Below, in pieces: positions 1 to 10,837 of a DNA stretch of 64,000 bases. How positions within the stretch are numbered: position 1 is the stretch's first letter; the number at the start of each line of letters is the position of its first letter. The notes below the pieces were generated by a model. The model had not been told where the DNA came from, made no database searches, and saw only the letters and a list, made by a program, of their open reading frames with translations. A program made the translations under genes and the position numbers. Source of the DNA: Seleniivibrio woodruffii (GTDB taxonomy: Bacteria > Chrysiogenota > Deferribacteres > Deferribacterales > Geovibrionaceae); contig NZ_JAJUIS010000002.1 of NCBI RefSeq assembly GCF_029267515.1, positions 1 to 64,000 of the forward strand. The letters are read 5' to 3'.

Positions 1-71
1 TCTTGCTTGATTTATAACCAACGAAATAAAGACGTCCTGTCATTATTTCGTCAACGCTCCGGTCGGCAAGC

Positions 72-94
72 CTCCCGTTGCTCACGCAAGCGGG
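72..94. other. Small imperfect hairpin in the 5' non-coding end
   Basis: The first 246 bases hold no convincing gene. Within them CCCGTTGC and GCAAGCGGG can pair around a TCAC loop with one bulged base, followed by TTTCTTCC. It may be the 3' end of a terminator for a gene left of the window. A 10-base direct repeat (TCTTGCTTGA) occurs at 1-10 and 172-181, probably by chance. Confidence 0.3.
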
Positions 95-177
95 TTTCTT
101 CCTGAAACCTCAGATGTCTGCGCATATGGCAAACTGACTGTTTTTTTGTTATTAAATAGTCAAGTAAGATGTCTTGC

Positions 178-206
178 TTGACATCTGTCTATCGGGTATA
201 TTAATT
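178..206 (+). promoter_or_regulatory. Candidate sigma-70 promoter of the PhoH-like gene
   Basis: TTGACA at 178-183 is a perfect -35 box; TTAATT at 201-206 lies 17 bp downstream, with TATATT overlapping it at 197-202. It points at the gene starting at 247. The -10 assignment is ambiguous. Confidence 0.4.
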
Positions 207-246
207 TTAGGCTTCGCATACGGGAAAGCCAATTTGGAGTATCTGC

Positions 247-1653
247 ATGGCATCAAAAAAAGTCAAAAATTTCATTATCGACACAAACGTTATCCTCTAT
301 TCACCCAACTGTCTCGAAACTTTCGACAACAACAACATAATTCTCCCCGCCGTTGTTCTTGAGGAGGTTGATTCATTTAAGAAGAACGTTGACCTGAACG
401 GATATAACGCACGCAGCTTTATCCGCATCGTTGAGAAGTACCGTGAAGAGAAAGAGGGCGATCTCCTGAAAGGAGTTAAACTGGATTCCGGCGGAAAGCT
501 GACAATCCGCTTTCAGGATGAGAAGACAAGAAGCCTGATACCTGCCGGCTTTGACCTCAGCAAAAATGATAACATCATCCTTGCCACAGCTCTTCAGGTG
601 AAGCAGGAGTCCAAACTTGAGACAATCATCGTTACAAAAGACGTTAACCTGCGCATCAAGGCAAACGCCGTCGGGCTGGATGCCGAAGATTACTATCATG
701 AAAAGACCACGTCATTCATAGATCAGGCGGACGACACTCTTTTCGTTCCCGATGAATACATAAACACGCTCTATCAGGAGAAGGAACTGCCCGTTCCCGA
801 AGGAGTGCACAGGCAGGACGGAGAAAATTTCGGTCCCCGTGTAAATGAGTATTTCATACTCAAAGGCGAGCTTAACCCCCAGAAAAGCGCACTTGTGCGC
901 TACATCGGCAACGGAAACCCCATGGATGGAGCTTTCAGACTGCTCCACCAGAATGAACCGATACTCGGCGTTACCCCTGCCAACCGCAAACAGATATATC
1001 TGATGGATTCGCTCCTTGACCCCGACATTGACGTCGTTTTCGCTATCGGTATTGCCGGTACCGGAAAAACGCTTCTCGCGCTCTGCGCAGGGCTTCATTC
1101 CGTTCTTAACGACAAATACAAAAGACTGATAGTCACCCGCTCGCCCATTCCCATGGGCAGAGACCTCGGCTATCTGCCCGGAAATATCAACGAAAAGCTC
1201 GACCCGTGGCTCAAGCCCATCTATGACAATATGGAGTTCATTGTCTACATGATGGACAAGGGCAGGATTGAGGTGAAGGACGAATATCTGTCCAAAAACC
1301 AGATGCACGAGGCGACCATAGACTATCTGAAAGCATCAAAAATGCTTGAGATAGAGGCTCTTACATACATAAGAGGGCGTACGCTGATGGAGACCTATCT
1401 TGTTGTTGACGAGGCGCAGAACCTCAGCCCTCACGAGATAAAGACCATCATAACAAGAGCCGGCGTCAATGCCAAAATGGTGTTCACTGGTGACCTTAAA
1501 CAGATCGATAACCCTTATCTGAACGAAAGGGACAACGGGCTTGTCAACGCATCGGAAAAATTCACCTATGCAAGATTTAAACACGCGTCTACCATATACC
1601 TTGATAAGGGCGAAAGAAGCAGACTGGCAACCATCGCTGCCGAGATACTGTAA
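247..1653 (+). CDS. PhoH-like protein: PIN domain fused to PhoH ATPase (YlaK type)
   Basis: A 468-residue two-domain protein. Residues about 8-150 form a PIN nuclease-like domain with an early acidic motif (IIDTNV) and a later VTKDVNLR motif. Residues about 240-468 form the PhoH ATPase with Walker A GIAGTGKT near 267 and Walker B VVDEAQN near 387. PIN-PhoH proteins are thought to be RNA-acting ATPase/nucleases; B. subtilis YlaK has the same layout. The ATG at 247 follows TTGGAG. Identity is firm, the substrate is unknown. Confidence 0.9.
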   Translation: MASKKVKNFIIDTNVILYSPNCLETFDNNNIILPAVVLEEVDSFKKNVDLNGYNARSFIRIVEKYREEKEGDLLKGVKLDSGGKLTIRFQDEKTRSLIPAGFDLSKNDNIILATALQVKQESKLETIIVTKDVNLRIKANAVGLDAEDYYHEKTTSFIDQADDTLFVPDEYINTLYQEKELPVPEGVHRQDGENFGPRVNEYFILKGELNPQKSALVRYIGNGNPMDGAFRLLHQNEPILGVTPANRKQIYLMDSLLDPDIDVVFAIGIAGTGKTLLALCAGLHSVLNDKYKRLIVTRSPIPMGRDLGYLPGNINEKLDPWLKPIYDNMEFIVYMMDKGRIEVKDEYLSKNQMHEATIDYLKASKMLEIEALTYIRGRTLMETYLVVDEAQNLSPHEIKTIITRAGVNAKMVFTGDLKQIDNPYLNERDNGLVNASEKFTYARFKHASTIYLDKGERSRLATIAAEIL

Positions 1654-1661
1654 AAAGAACA

Positions 1662-1697
1662 TTATCACATGTTGCCAGAATCGGGAGCATGTGATAA
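1662..1697. other. 10-bp perfect inverted repeat (TTATCACATG / CATGTGATAA)
   Basis: Arms at 1662-1671 and 1688-1697 are separated by 16 bases, just after the PhoH-like stop. There is no U-tract, so it is not a standard intrinsic terminator. It could be an operator for the STAS-like gene at 1780 or a stabilising 3' hairpin. A second weak hairpin (GCGGA/TCCGC, 1721-1737) precedes TTTT. Confidence 0.4.
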
Positions 1698-1779
1698 AAC
1701 TATTAAAATTGCGGCTTGAAGCGGATTTAGAGTCCGCCGGTTTTGGGGCTTACAAACAGTTTAATTTACGGAGTCGGAA

Positions 1780-2076
1780 ATGGAAATCAAGGTTATCGAC
1801 AACCACACGGTTGAAATTCTTGGGAATATCAAGTCCCTTGATCATTACAATGAGATCAAGATGACAATTCAGCAGCTTATCAGCAATGGGACTAAAAATC
1901 TTACTGTCAACGTTAAAGATTCTCTTTCCATGGTTTCATCCGTCATCGGCTTTTTTATTAAAATAATCAATGTGGACGGCGTTTCGCTTAATGTGAACGT
2001 TTGGGACGAAAGGCTCTATGCCCTGCTTGATCAGCTCAGCCTTATCGAACTTTTCCACGTCAGACAGATTAAATAA
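1780..2076 (+). CDS. Small STAS-like protein, function unknown
   Basis: A 98-residue soluble protein with the beta-alpha feel of STAS (anti-sigma-antagonist-like) domains: an N-terminal strand pair (VEILGNI), an amphipathic helix, and a central VSSVIGFFIKI segment where STAS proteins carry their switch Ser and following helix. The family match is by eye and weak. No partner kinase or sigma factor lies nearby. The start ATG follows TACGGAG. A strong terminator follows, so it is likely transcribed alone or with the PhoH-like gene. Confidence 0.65.
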   Translation: MEIKVIDNHTVEILGNIKSLDHYNEIKMTIQQLISNGTKNLTVNVKDSLSMVSSVIGFFIKIINVDGVSLNVNVWDERLYALLDQLSLIELFHVRQIK

Positions 2077-2081
2077 ATCCC

Positions 2082-2110
2082 AAAGGGGAGGGCGACCTCC
2101 CCTTTTCTTT
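2082..2110 (+). terminator. Intrinsic terminator
   Basis: AAAGGGGAGG (2082-2091) pairs perfectly with CCTCCCCTTT (2096-2105) around a GCGA tetraloop, followed by a T-rich tail. It ends the STAS-like transcript. Confidence 0.85.
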
Positions 2111-2140
2111 TTCATTTCTTAGACATAATCAGAGGTAAAA

Positions 2141-3973
2141 GTGTTAAGTGTTGAAAATTTGTCCAAAAGCTACGGAGCAAGGACATTATTTAAGGATATC
2201 AGTTTCAGAGTAAATTCCGGCGAGCGTGTGGGACTTGTCGGACGCAACGGACACGGAAAGACGACGCTTATGCGTATTCTGACCGGAGAACAGGAACAGG
2301 ACGACGGTATAATCAATGTGCCGAGGAACTATACCCTCGGATATCTGCAACAGGTCATTGATTTTAAACATAAAACCGCGCGGGAAGAGGCTGCTTCCGG
2401 TCTTAAAGAGGCGGAGCGCGACGATGTCTGGAAGGCTGAAAAAATACTTTCAGGTCTTGGTTTTTCCGACGAGGACATGGATAAATCCCCCAACGAGTTT
2501 TCCGGCGGATATCAGGTGCGCCTTAATCTGGCGAAACTCCTTCTTTCCGAACCGGATATGCTGCTGCTCGACGAACCGACAAACTATCTGGACATCACAT
2601 CTATCCGCTGGCTTGAGCAGTTTCTCATAAAGTGGAAGGGAGAGCTGATGCTTATCACCCACGACAGGGCTTTTATGGACAGGGTTGTGACACATACTCT
2701 CGGTATCCATCGTTTGCAGGTGCGCAAGATAAAGGGTGATACAGGTAAATTTTACGAGCAGATAGCCGCCGACGAGGAGATTTACGAAAAGACCCGCCAG
2801 AATGAAGAGTTGAAACGCAAAGAGGTTGAGCGCTTTGTTGAGCGTTTCAAGTCAAAGGCGAGCCTCGCCAGCCGTGTTCAATCCCGTGTTAAGATGCTTG
2901 AGAAAATGTCAAAAAAGGACAAACTGGACGAGATTGAAGACCTTGAATTCTGTTTCAACTACAGCGATATCCGTGCAAAAGAGCTTATAAACGTCAGGGA
3001 CATCACATTTGGATATGACAAATCAAATCCTCTGATTAAAAATTTCAGCATTACGATAGGTTCCGGCGAAAAGATATGTATAATAGGTAAGAACGGCAAG
3101 GGTAAAACCACGCTTCTGAAAATGCTCTGCGGGATATCGGAGCCTGACAGCGGTGTAATATCGAACCATGCGCAGTTGAAACCTGCTGTATATGAACAGA
3201 CGAACGTGCAGAGGCTGGGGCTTAATAACACCATAGAGCAGGAACTGATACAGGTTGACCCGTCCATAGACAGGCAGAGGGCGCGGGATGCCGCCGGAAC
3301 CATGATGTTTTCCGGAGACGATGCGCTGAAAAAGATATCGGTGCTTTCCGGAGGGGAAAAGAGCCGCGTTATGCTTGCAAAGGCGATACTTGAGCCTGCG
3401 AACATACTGTTTCTGGACGAACCGACCAACCACCTTGATATGCAGTCGTGTGATTCGCTGCTGGAAGCCGTTGATCAGTTTAAGGGAACGGTGGTCATGG
3501 TTACCCACAACGAAATGTTTCTTAACGCCATTGCCGAGCGACTGATAGTGTTCCGCAACGACACTGTGGAGGTGTTCGAAGGCGGATACGAAGAGTTTCT
3601 TGAGAAAGTTGGCTGGGGCGAAGAGTTTTCTGATAAAACCTCGGCACAGGTTTCAGCCAACAGTAAAAAAGAACAAAGAAAACTCCGCTCGGAAATCATT
3701 GCGGAGAAAGGTAAAGTTCTGAAGCCTATTCAGGAGCGCCACGACAGTTTGGAAAAAGATATTGCATTTATTGAGAACAGGATAGAGATTTTAAACAGGG
3801 AGCTTATCGATGCTTCGTCAAATGGCGAACCGATGGAGATAGCGAGGCTTTCAAAGGAACTGGACGAGGCGAAAAAAAGCGCCGACGATATGGTTGAAAA
3901 GTTTCTGGAGACTGCCGAACAGCTTGAGACCCTTACCGCTCAATATGAGGAAAAATTAAATCAGCTTGGCTGA
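2141..3973 (+). CDS. ABC-F family ATP-binding protein (Uup/YheS-like)
   Basis: A 610-residue soluble twin-ATPase without membrane segments. The first cassette has Walker A GRNGHGKTT (34-42), signature FSGGYQ and Walker B LLLDEPTNYLD; the second has GKNGKGKTT, LSGGEKS and LFLDEPTNHLD. A charged linker of the ABC-F type separates them and the last ~90 residues are predicted coiled coil. ABC-F proteins act on the ribosome as translation factors or antibiotic-protection proteins; this one looks like a housekeeping member. The start is GTG at 2141 after AGAGGT. Confidence 0.9.
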   Translation: MLSVENLSKSYGARTLFKDISFRVNSGERVGLVGRNGHGKTTLMRILTGEQEQDDGIINVPRNYTLGYLQQVIDFKHKTAREEAASGLKEAERDDVWKAEKILSGLGFSDEDMDKSPNEFSGGYQVRLNLAKLLLSEPDMLLLDEPTNYLDITSIRWLEQFLIKWKGELMLITHDRAFMDRVVTHTLGIHRLQVRKIKGDTGKFYEQIAADEEIYEKTRQNEELKRKEVERFVERFKSKASLASRVQSRVKMLEKMSKKDKLDEIEDLEFCFNYSDIRAKELINVRDITFGYDKSNPLIKNFSITIGSGEKICIIGKNGKGKTTLLKMLCGISEPDSGVISNHAQLKPAVYEQTNVQRLGLNNTIEQELIQVDPSIDRQRARDAAGTMMFSGDDALKKISVLSGGEKSRVMLAKAILEPANILFLDEPTNHLDMQSCDSLLEAVDQFKGTVVMVTHNEMFLNAIAERLIVFRNDTVEVFEGGYEEFLEKVGWGEEFSDKTSAQVSANSKKEQRKLRSEIIAEKGKVLKPIQERHDSLEKDIAFIENRIEILNRELIDASSNGEPMEIARLSKELDEAKKSADDMVEKFLETAEQLETLTAQYEEKLNQLG

Positions 3974-3986
3974 AACGGAGGATAAA

Positions 3987-4262
3987 ATGGCTGACATTAA
4001 AGACCTTTTTTATCTGGGACTTGGTTCCGCACTTATTGCCAAAGAGAAGATTGAAGACGAAATAAAAGCGCTTGCCGAAAAGGGCAAGATAACAAAAGAA
4101 CAGCAGGTTGAGTTCCTCGCAGAGGCAAGGAAAAGAGCGAAAGAGGAAGAGAAAGATTTCAGCGAGAAATTTAAAAAGGTTGTTAAGGAGGCTCTTTCCG
4201 AAATGGGGCTTGCCACCAAAGAGGATATCGAAGAACTCAAAAAGATGATAAACGAAAAATAA
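3987..4262 (+). CDS. Phasin-like / coiled-coil protein preceding UbiB
   Basis: A 91-residue, highly charged helical protein. It opens with a short apolar segment (DLFYLGLGSALIAKEKIE) and continues as Lys/Glu-rich amphipathic helix ending in EDIEELKKMINEK. It resembles the short phasin-like proteins (COG3937 type) often found beside ubiB. The start at 3987 is preferred over 3966 because ACGGAGG sits just upstream. It lies 13 bases after the ABC-F stop and 1 base before the UbiB gene, so all three are probably one operon. Confidence 0.75.
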   Translation: MADIKDLFYLGLGSALIAKEKIEDEIKALAEKGKITKEQQVEFLAEARKRAKEEEKDFSEKFKKVVKEALSEMGLATKEDIEELKKMINEK

Positions 4263-4263
4263 G

Positions 4264-5820
4264 TTGCGAAACTTTATCAGATACTATTCGCCGGTCAGGA
4301 TATACCATGTTTTCAGAGTTATCCTGACCGTTTTCATGATTATCAGGGGAAACAAAAGTTTTATGTTCATAAAGCCTTTGTCACCTGAGAAACTCAAAAC
4401 AAAGATAAACAGTCTCGGTGCGAGCTTTATAAAACTGGCTCAGGTGCTTGCCACGCGTGCTGATTTCTTTCCTGATAATTATCTTTTTTATCTCCGACAG
4501 CTTCATGACGAAATTCCTCCAATGTCCAAGGATGATTTTGAAAAGATATACGAACGTGCTTTCGGCGGGCGTGTGTGTTTCAGGGAGTTTGAAAAAAAGC
4601 CCATTGCAAGTGCATCCATAGGTCAGGTGCACAGAGCTATCCTTGTTGACGGTACGGAAGTTGCCGTAAAACTGCGCAGATACGATATCGAAAACGTTAT
4701 CCGCGCAGATATCAATATCCTTGCGTTTTTCCAGAAACTGTTTAAACCCATGTTTTCAGAAAATACAAAAAACTCTCTGGAATCTGTGATTGCTGAGTTC
4801 AGCAGAATGATAATGAAAGAGGTTGATCTCAATATTGAGATGCTGAACCTTCAGAAATTTCATGAGCTTTACCCCGACAACGGGGTGAAATTCCCGATAG
4901 GGTATCCTGAGTGTTCATGCGCCGACGCCATGGTTATGTCGTTTGAGCGCGGTTACAGGTTTGACGATAAGGAGAATTTGAAAAAGCTGAATATCAGCTT
5001 CGAAAAACTTATGACGAAGCTGGTGAACTTCTATGTTGATCAGTCGTTTATCAAAGGCTTCTTCCATGCCGATCCTCACCCCGGAAACCTCCTTGTAACG
5101 GAGGAGGGCGAGCTTATACTGCTGGATTTCGGTATGGTTCAGAGGATACCTTCAAAGACGAGACAGAATATTATTTCGCTGGTGAAAGCCGCAAACGAAA
5201 GGGATTTTGAGGAATATATAAAGTGCGCCAAAAAACTGGGCATCATATCGGTTGACGCGGCGGAATTCGGTTTGCAGGATCTTGCGGAGCAGGTTTTCGA
5301 CATACTTGACAATAACGCTCTCTCCGCACAGAGTATGCAGTCACTTGCCTATGCCCTTATGGACTCACTGAAATCAGTCCCCTATAAGCTGCCGCAGGAG
5401 GCGGTTTATCTTATGCGCATGAGTTCCATTATTGAGGGGCTTGGTACCAACTACATACATAATTTCAATGGTATCAAGGATATTCTGCCTATTCTGAAAG
5501 ATCGTATGCCGGAGGCGCTTGGATTTACCGACGGGCTCTGGGAAACTGCGAAGCGGGAGACTCTGGAACTGCCGCTCACTCTGAAAAAGGTTAAAAAGGT
5601 TGTCAACGACCTCAGCGGGAACAACCTTGAGGTGCGTATATCTCCCGACGACAAAGAGGCTTTGAAGCTGGCGCTGAAAAAATATCTGCGTCCAATCTTT
5701 ACAGGGGTACTTGTTATCATCACTGCATTTTTCGTTCAGGGTTCGGAAATCCACCACCACGAATACGTTTCGTATGTGTTGTACGGTGCTGGTGTTCTTA
5801 AAATTATCTTTTCTCTTTAA
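4264..5820 (+). CDS. ubiB: UbiB/ABC1/ADCK-family atypical kinase
   Basis: A 518-residue UbiB-family protein. Visible motifs are an A-rich-loop-like SASIGQVH, the ExD region, and DFGM in the catalytic lobe; the C-terminus carries membrane segments (LRPIFTGVLVIITAFFVQG). The family supports ubiquinone or other isoprenoid-lipid metabolism by ATPase activity. The characteristic KxGQ motif reads KLAQ, a Gly-to-Ala change. The start is TTG at 4264, one base after the preceding stop; it keeps the N-terminal helix typical of the family, though a downstream ATG at 4337 is possible. Confidence 0.85.
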   Translation: MRNFIRYYSPVRIYHVFRVILTVFMIIRGNKSFMFIKPLSPEKLKTKINSLGASFIKLAQVLATRADFFPDNYLFYLRQLHDEIPPMSKDDFEKIYERAFGGRVCFREFEKKPIASASIGQVHRAILVDGTEVAVKLRRYDIENVIRADINILAFFQKLFKPMFSENTKNSLESVIAEFSRMIMKEVDLNIEMLNLQKFHELYPDNGVKFPIGYPECSCADAMVMSFERGYRFDDKENLKKLNISFEKLMTKLVNFYVDQSFIKGFFHADPHPGNLLVTEEGELILLDFGMVQRIPSKTRQNIISLVKAANERDFEEYIKCAKKLGIISVDAAEFGLQDLAEQVFDILDNNALSAQSMQSLAYALMDSLKSVPYKLPQEAVYLMRMSSIIEGLGTNYIHNFNGIKDILPILKDRMPEALGFTDGLWETAKRETLELPLTLKKVKKVVNDLSGNNLEVRISPDDKEALKLALKKYLRPIFTGVLVIITAFFVQGSEIHHHEYVSYVLYGAGVLKIIFSL

Positions 5821-6638
5821 TATACTATTTTCATTCCAGCTTTTGTGAACAATACCTTCTCGCCCAGTGCCGCTTTGATGGCAAATGAAGCGTCCAGCCC
5901 TGTGCAGTGTCCGGTTGCTATGATTTTTATGTCCTCGCAACGCAGAACGTTTATTACCTTTTGAGTGTAGCTGCCGTCTGAGCGGAAAAGGTGCAGTCCG
6001 CCGGTCAGAGACAGTATCTTTTTATCAGGGAACAGCTTCTTAGCAAAATTTATCAGGTTTTCCGGTCCGCAGTGGGTGCATCCCGTCACTATGTGTATGC
6101 CCTCGTCCTCACGGATTATCAGAAACTGCTCGTCGCGGAATCTGTCTTTTGCTGTTATGCCGTCAACTTCCGCGAACAATTTGCCGTCTGCGTCAAACTC
6201 TATGCTTCTTTCTATTACGCCTGAAAGAAATATATCAGGATAGATTTCAGTGATTTCCTTGTTGAGGTGAAGTCTGAATCTGCGTTCAATGTCGCCGCGG
6301 GTGCCGCCGAAGCCGATGAAATCATATTCGGTTTTACCGTTATCCAGTTTCAGGTGGTTTTCAAAGATGTATTTTGACGCGTAGATGTCACCTGAGATTG
6401 ATGCGCACTCCGCAAGGTGTTTCGAAAGCCCGCCTGTGTGATCATAATGCCCGTGGGAAAGGACTATGCAGTCGGCGTAAGTGATATTCATCCTGCGGAT
6501 GTTATTTATGAAGCCGTCTCCCTGTCCCGTGTCAAAGAGGATTGTCTTTCCTTTTGCCGTTATCAGACATGAGAAGCCGTGTTCCGCTAAAAGCCCTGTA
6601 CTGTCAACGTAGTTGTCTGCAATAATTTTTATTTCCAT
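5817..6638 (-). CDS. MBL-fold metallohydrolase (COG1237-like)
   Basis: A 273-residue metallo-beta-lactamase-fold protein with the metal-binding signature SHGHYDHTGG, an upstream FDTGQGDGF motif and later GCTHCG and ATGHCTG motifs. These fit the COG1237 branch, which includes enzymes of methanopterin-type biosynthesis; the substrate here is unknown. The ATG at 6638 is preferred over an in-frame GTG 15 bases upstream, though neither has a clear ribosome site. It converges with the UbiB gene, sharing four bases. Confidence 0.85.
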   Translation of the reverse strand: MEIKIIADNYVDSTGLLAEHGFSCLITAKGKTILFDTGQGDGFINNIRRMNITYADCIVLSHGHYDHTGGLSKHLAECASISGDIYASKYIFENHLKLDNGKTEYDFIGFGGTRGDIERRFRLHLNKEITEIYPDIFLSGVIERSIEFDADGKLFAEVDGITAKDRFRDEQFLIIREDEGIHIVTGCTHCGPENLINFAKKLFPDKKILSLTGGLHLFRSDGSYTQKVINVLRCEDIKIIATGHCTGLDASFAIKAALGEKVLFTKAGMKIVY

Positions 6639-6694
6639 TGGATATGATAGCACATGAAACCAAAATTATAACAGAAAAAATTTTTGATGATATG

Positions 6695-6722
6695 AAAAAA
6701 GGCGCCCGAAAGCGCCTTTTTA
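6695..6722. terminator. Bidirectional intrinsic terminator after glnA
   Basis: AAAAAAGGCGC (6695-6705) pairs with GCGCCTTTTT (6712-6721), giving a U-run on both strands. It ends glnA transcription on the minus strand. Confidence 0.85.
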
Positions 6723-6743
6723 ATATCTGTTTCGATTGGCTTA

Positions 6744-8153
<1,410 letters not shown>

Positions 8154-8185
8154 ATTGCCTCCTGGGAATATATATATGCTTGGGA

Positions 8186-9320
<1,135 letters not shown>

Positions 9321-9324
<4 letters not shown>

Positions 9325-10349
9325 GGCAGTTTCACCTTTTCTTCCGCTTTTCTTGAGGTGGAACTGTTGAAAGGCCATTTCTCCTCAAGGTTCAGCAATA
9401 TCCTGTTTGAGGTGTTCATGATATCGTCCGTCTGCTGACGAAGATCTTTAAGATTTGTTGTGGTTTCGGACACGTCGGTTGATATCTTGTTCGCGTTTTC
9501 AACAGTTTTCTGGAGTTTTGTAACAGTACTGTCTATATTGCGCGCCAGCTTTCCTATATCCTCCGCGCCCTCTTTAATGGCAATTATCCCCTGATCAAGG
9601 TGCTGGATTGCGGGTTGTGTCTCATCCACTCTGTTGTTTACGCCTGCCACCGCCGTGTCAACCTTGTTGGTTATCTCTATCAGGTTTTCCTGGGTGATGG
9701 CGAGCCTGTCCATTATGTCCTGAACTTCGTTTTTGAGATAGTCGGAGCGGGTGAGAAATCCCACCGAACCCTGTTTTTTGGAAACGTCACCGCCGAGGTC
9801 TCCAAGACCCTGCATGAGTTCCTCTATACTCTGTCGCTTGCTGGAAACGGAGGCGGTCACGTCGTCCACGTTGACAAGGATATTGCGCACGTTGTCCAGC
9901 ATCGGTTCGAATTTTTTTATAATGTCGGCTATAGCCTGATCTCTGGTGAGTTTGTACGTCTGTCCGTCGTCTATCTCGTTTTTCGAGTCGATGCCGCCGG
10001 AAAGCACTATCGCGTTGGCGCCTATCACGCCCTGTGCCTGTATTTTCGCCTGTGATTCGGGTTTTACCCATTTTTTATAGCGTACCGGAATTTTTGCGCG
10101 CAGTTCAACAAGACCGTCGTCTCTGAGCTCGACGCTGTAAATTTTTGCTATCTGGAATCCGGAGTACATGACGGGCATACTTTTTGTAAGCCCTTCACCG
10201 GATTCGGAAATGAATACGATCTTGACCTTTGGTGTGAAAAAGTTCTGCGTTATAAGGAAACCTATGAGGAAAGCGAAAGACATTATAAGGGCTACGAAAA
10301 TGAAAAGCCCTACTTTAAATTCGATATTTTTAAATCGAGGGTCACCCAT
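9321..10349 (-). CDS. MlaD/MCE-domain lipid-transport protein
   Basis: A 342-residue MCE protein: one N-terminal membrane anchor (about residues 12-33), one MCE domain (about 38-118, with VMYSGFQIAKIYSVEL and GVIGANAIVLSGG), then a long helical tail rich in coiled-coil heptads. MCE proteins form hexameric rings that carry phospholipid between inner and outer membranes. The start ATG follows AAAAGGA and lies inside the 3' end of the preceding gene (40-bp overlap). Single MCE domain plus long helices fits the MlaD/LetB/PqiB superfamily. Confidence 0.88.
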
Positions 10350-10837
10350 GTGTCAAAATCCTTTTCTGTATAATCCTGCATGTCGTCAAACAGGTGTCTG
10401 TGGTTCTCATGGTCTATGATAACCGATTTTTTTAAATCTTCACAGCGCAAAAATTGATGAAATTTCTCTTCATATTCTGCGATGTACATTCTTCTGGGGC
10501 TGAAAAAAACAGTCCATTCCGCGCGCAGGTATTTCACCTGTAAGTACTTGACAATCATCTTCTGGAAATCGTTCAGCTGGTTGCTGCGGTAATGCATGAT
10601 GTCCATTATTTCAAACTTTTCCATGTCTTTCCGGACTATGTCAAGAGCGGCATGATACGTTATCTTGTGGTGATATGTCAGCGGCAGGAGTATGTTTTCT
10701 ATCACCGAAAGGTTGCCTATTATGGGGAAGAAGGAGGATACCAGACCAACCCGCTGGGTCTTTACGACTTCCATGAGCACGGACATCCATTCCTGCATCT
10801 TGTCTTCGTTGTCATAATATATGAGATAGTTGCTCAT
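10310..10837 (-). CDS. Truncated, motif-less ABC-ATPase-like protein at the MlaF position
   Basis: A 175-residue protein between MlaE- and MlaD-like genes, where MlaF normally lies. Residues 28-75 (TQRVGLVSSFF, NLSVIENILLPL) align by eye with the Q-loop region of MlaF-type ATPases (mvFQ..lf..ltV.eNV.lPL), and the following helices match the helical subdomain. There is no Walker A; the LSGGQ position reads LNDFQ; the Walker B Asp-Glu is absent (WTVFFSPRR). It therefore cannot hydrolyse ATP by the usual mechanism. It overlaps MlaE by ATGA and MlaD by 40 bp. The open frame and couplings argue against a pseudogene. Confidence 0.75.
   Translation of the reverse strand: MSNYLIYYDNEDKMQEWMSVLMEVVKTQRVGLVSSFFPIIGNLSVIENILLPLTYHHKITYHAALDIVRKDMEKFEIMDIMHYRSNQLNDFQKMIVKYLQVKYLRAEWTVFFSPRRMYIAEYEEKFHQFLRCEDLKKSVIIDHENHRHLFDDMQDYTEKDFDTWVTLDLKISNLK

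Noticed and set aside
174-362. 62-codon frame overlapping the start of the PhoH-like gene
   Set aside because: It shares bases with the real start in another frame and contains the promoter; the residues look like a frame-shifted reading.
712-1308. 198-codon open frame antisense to the PhoH-like gene
   Set aside because: It is entirely opposite a well-supported gene, has no ribosome site and no recognisable domain; likewise other long antisense frames such as 34643-35641, 18505-19326 and 40010-40657.
10310-10837. Reading the ABC-like gene as a simple pseudogene
   Set aside because: No stop or frameshift interrupts it, and both ends are translationally coupled to neighbours; a 5' deletion remains possible but decay is not visible.
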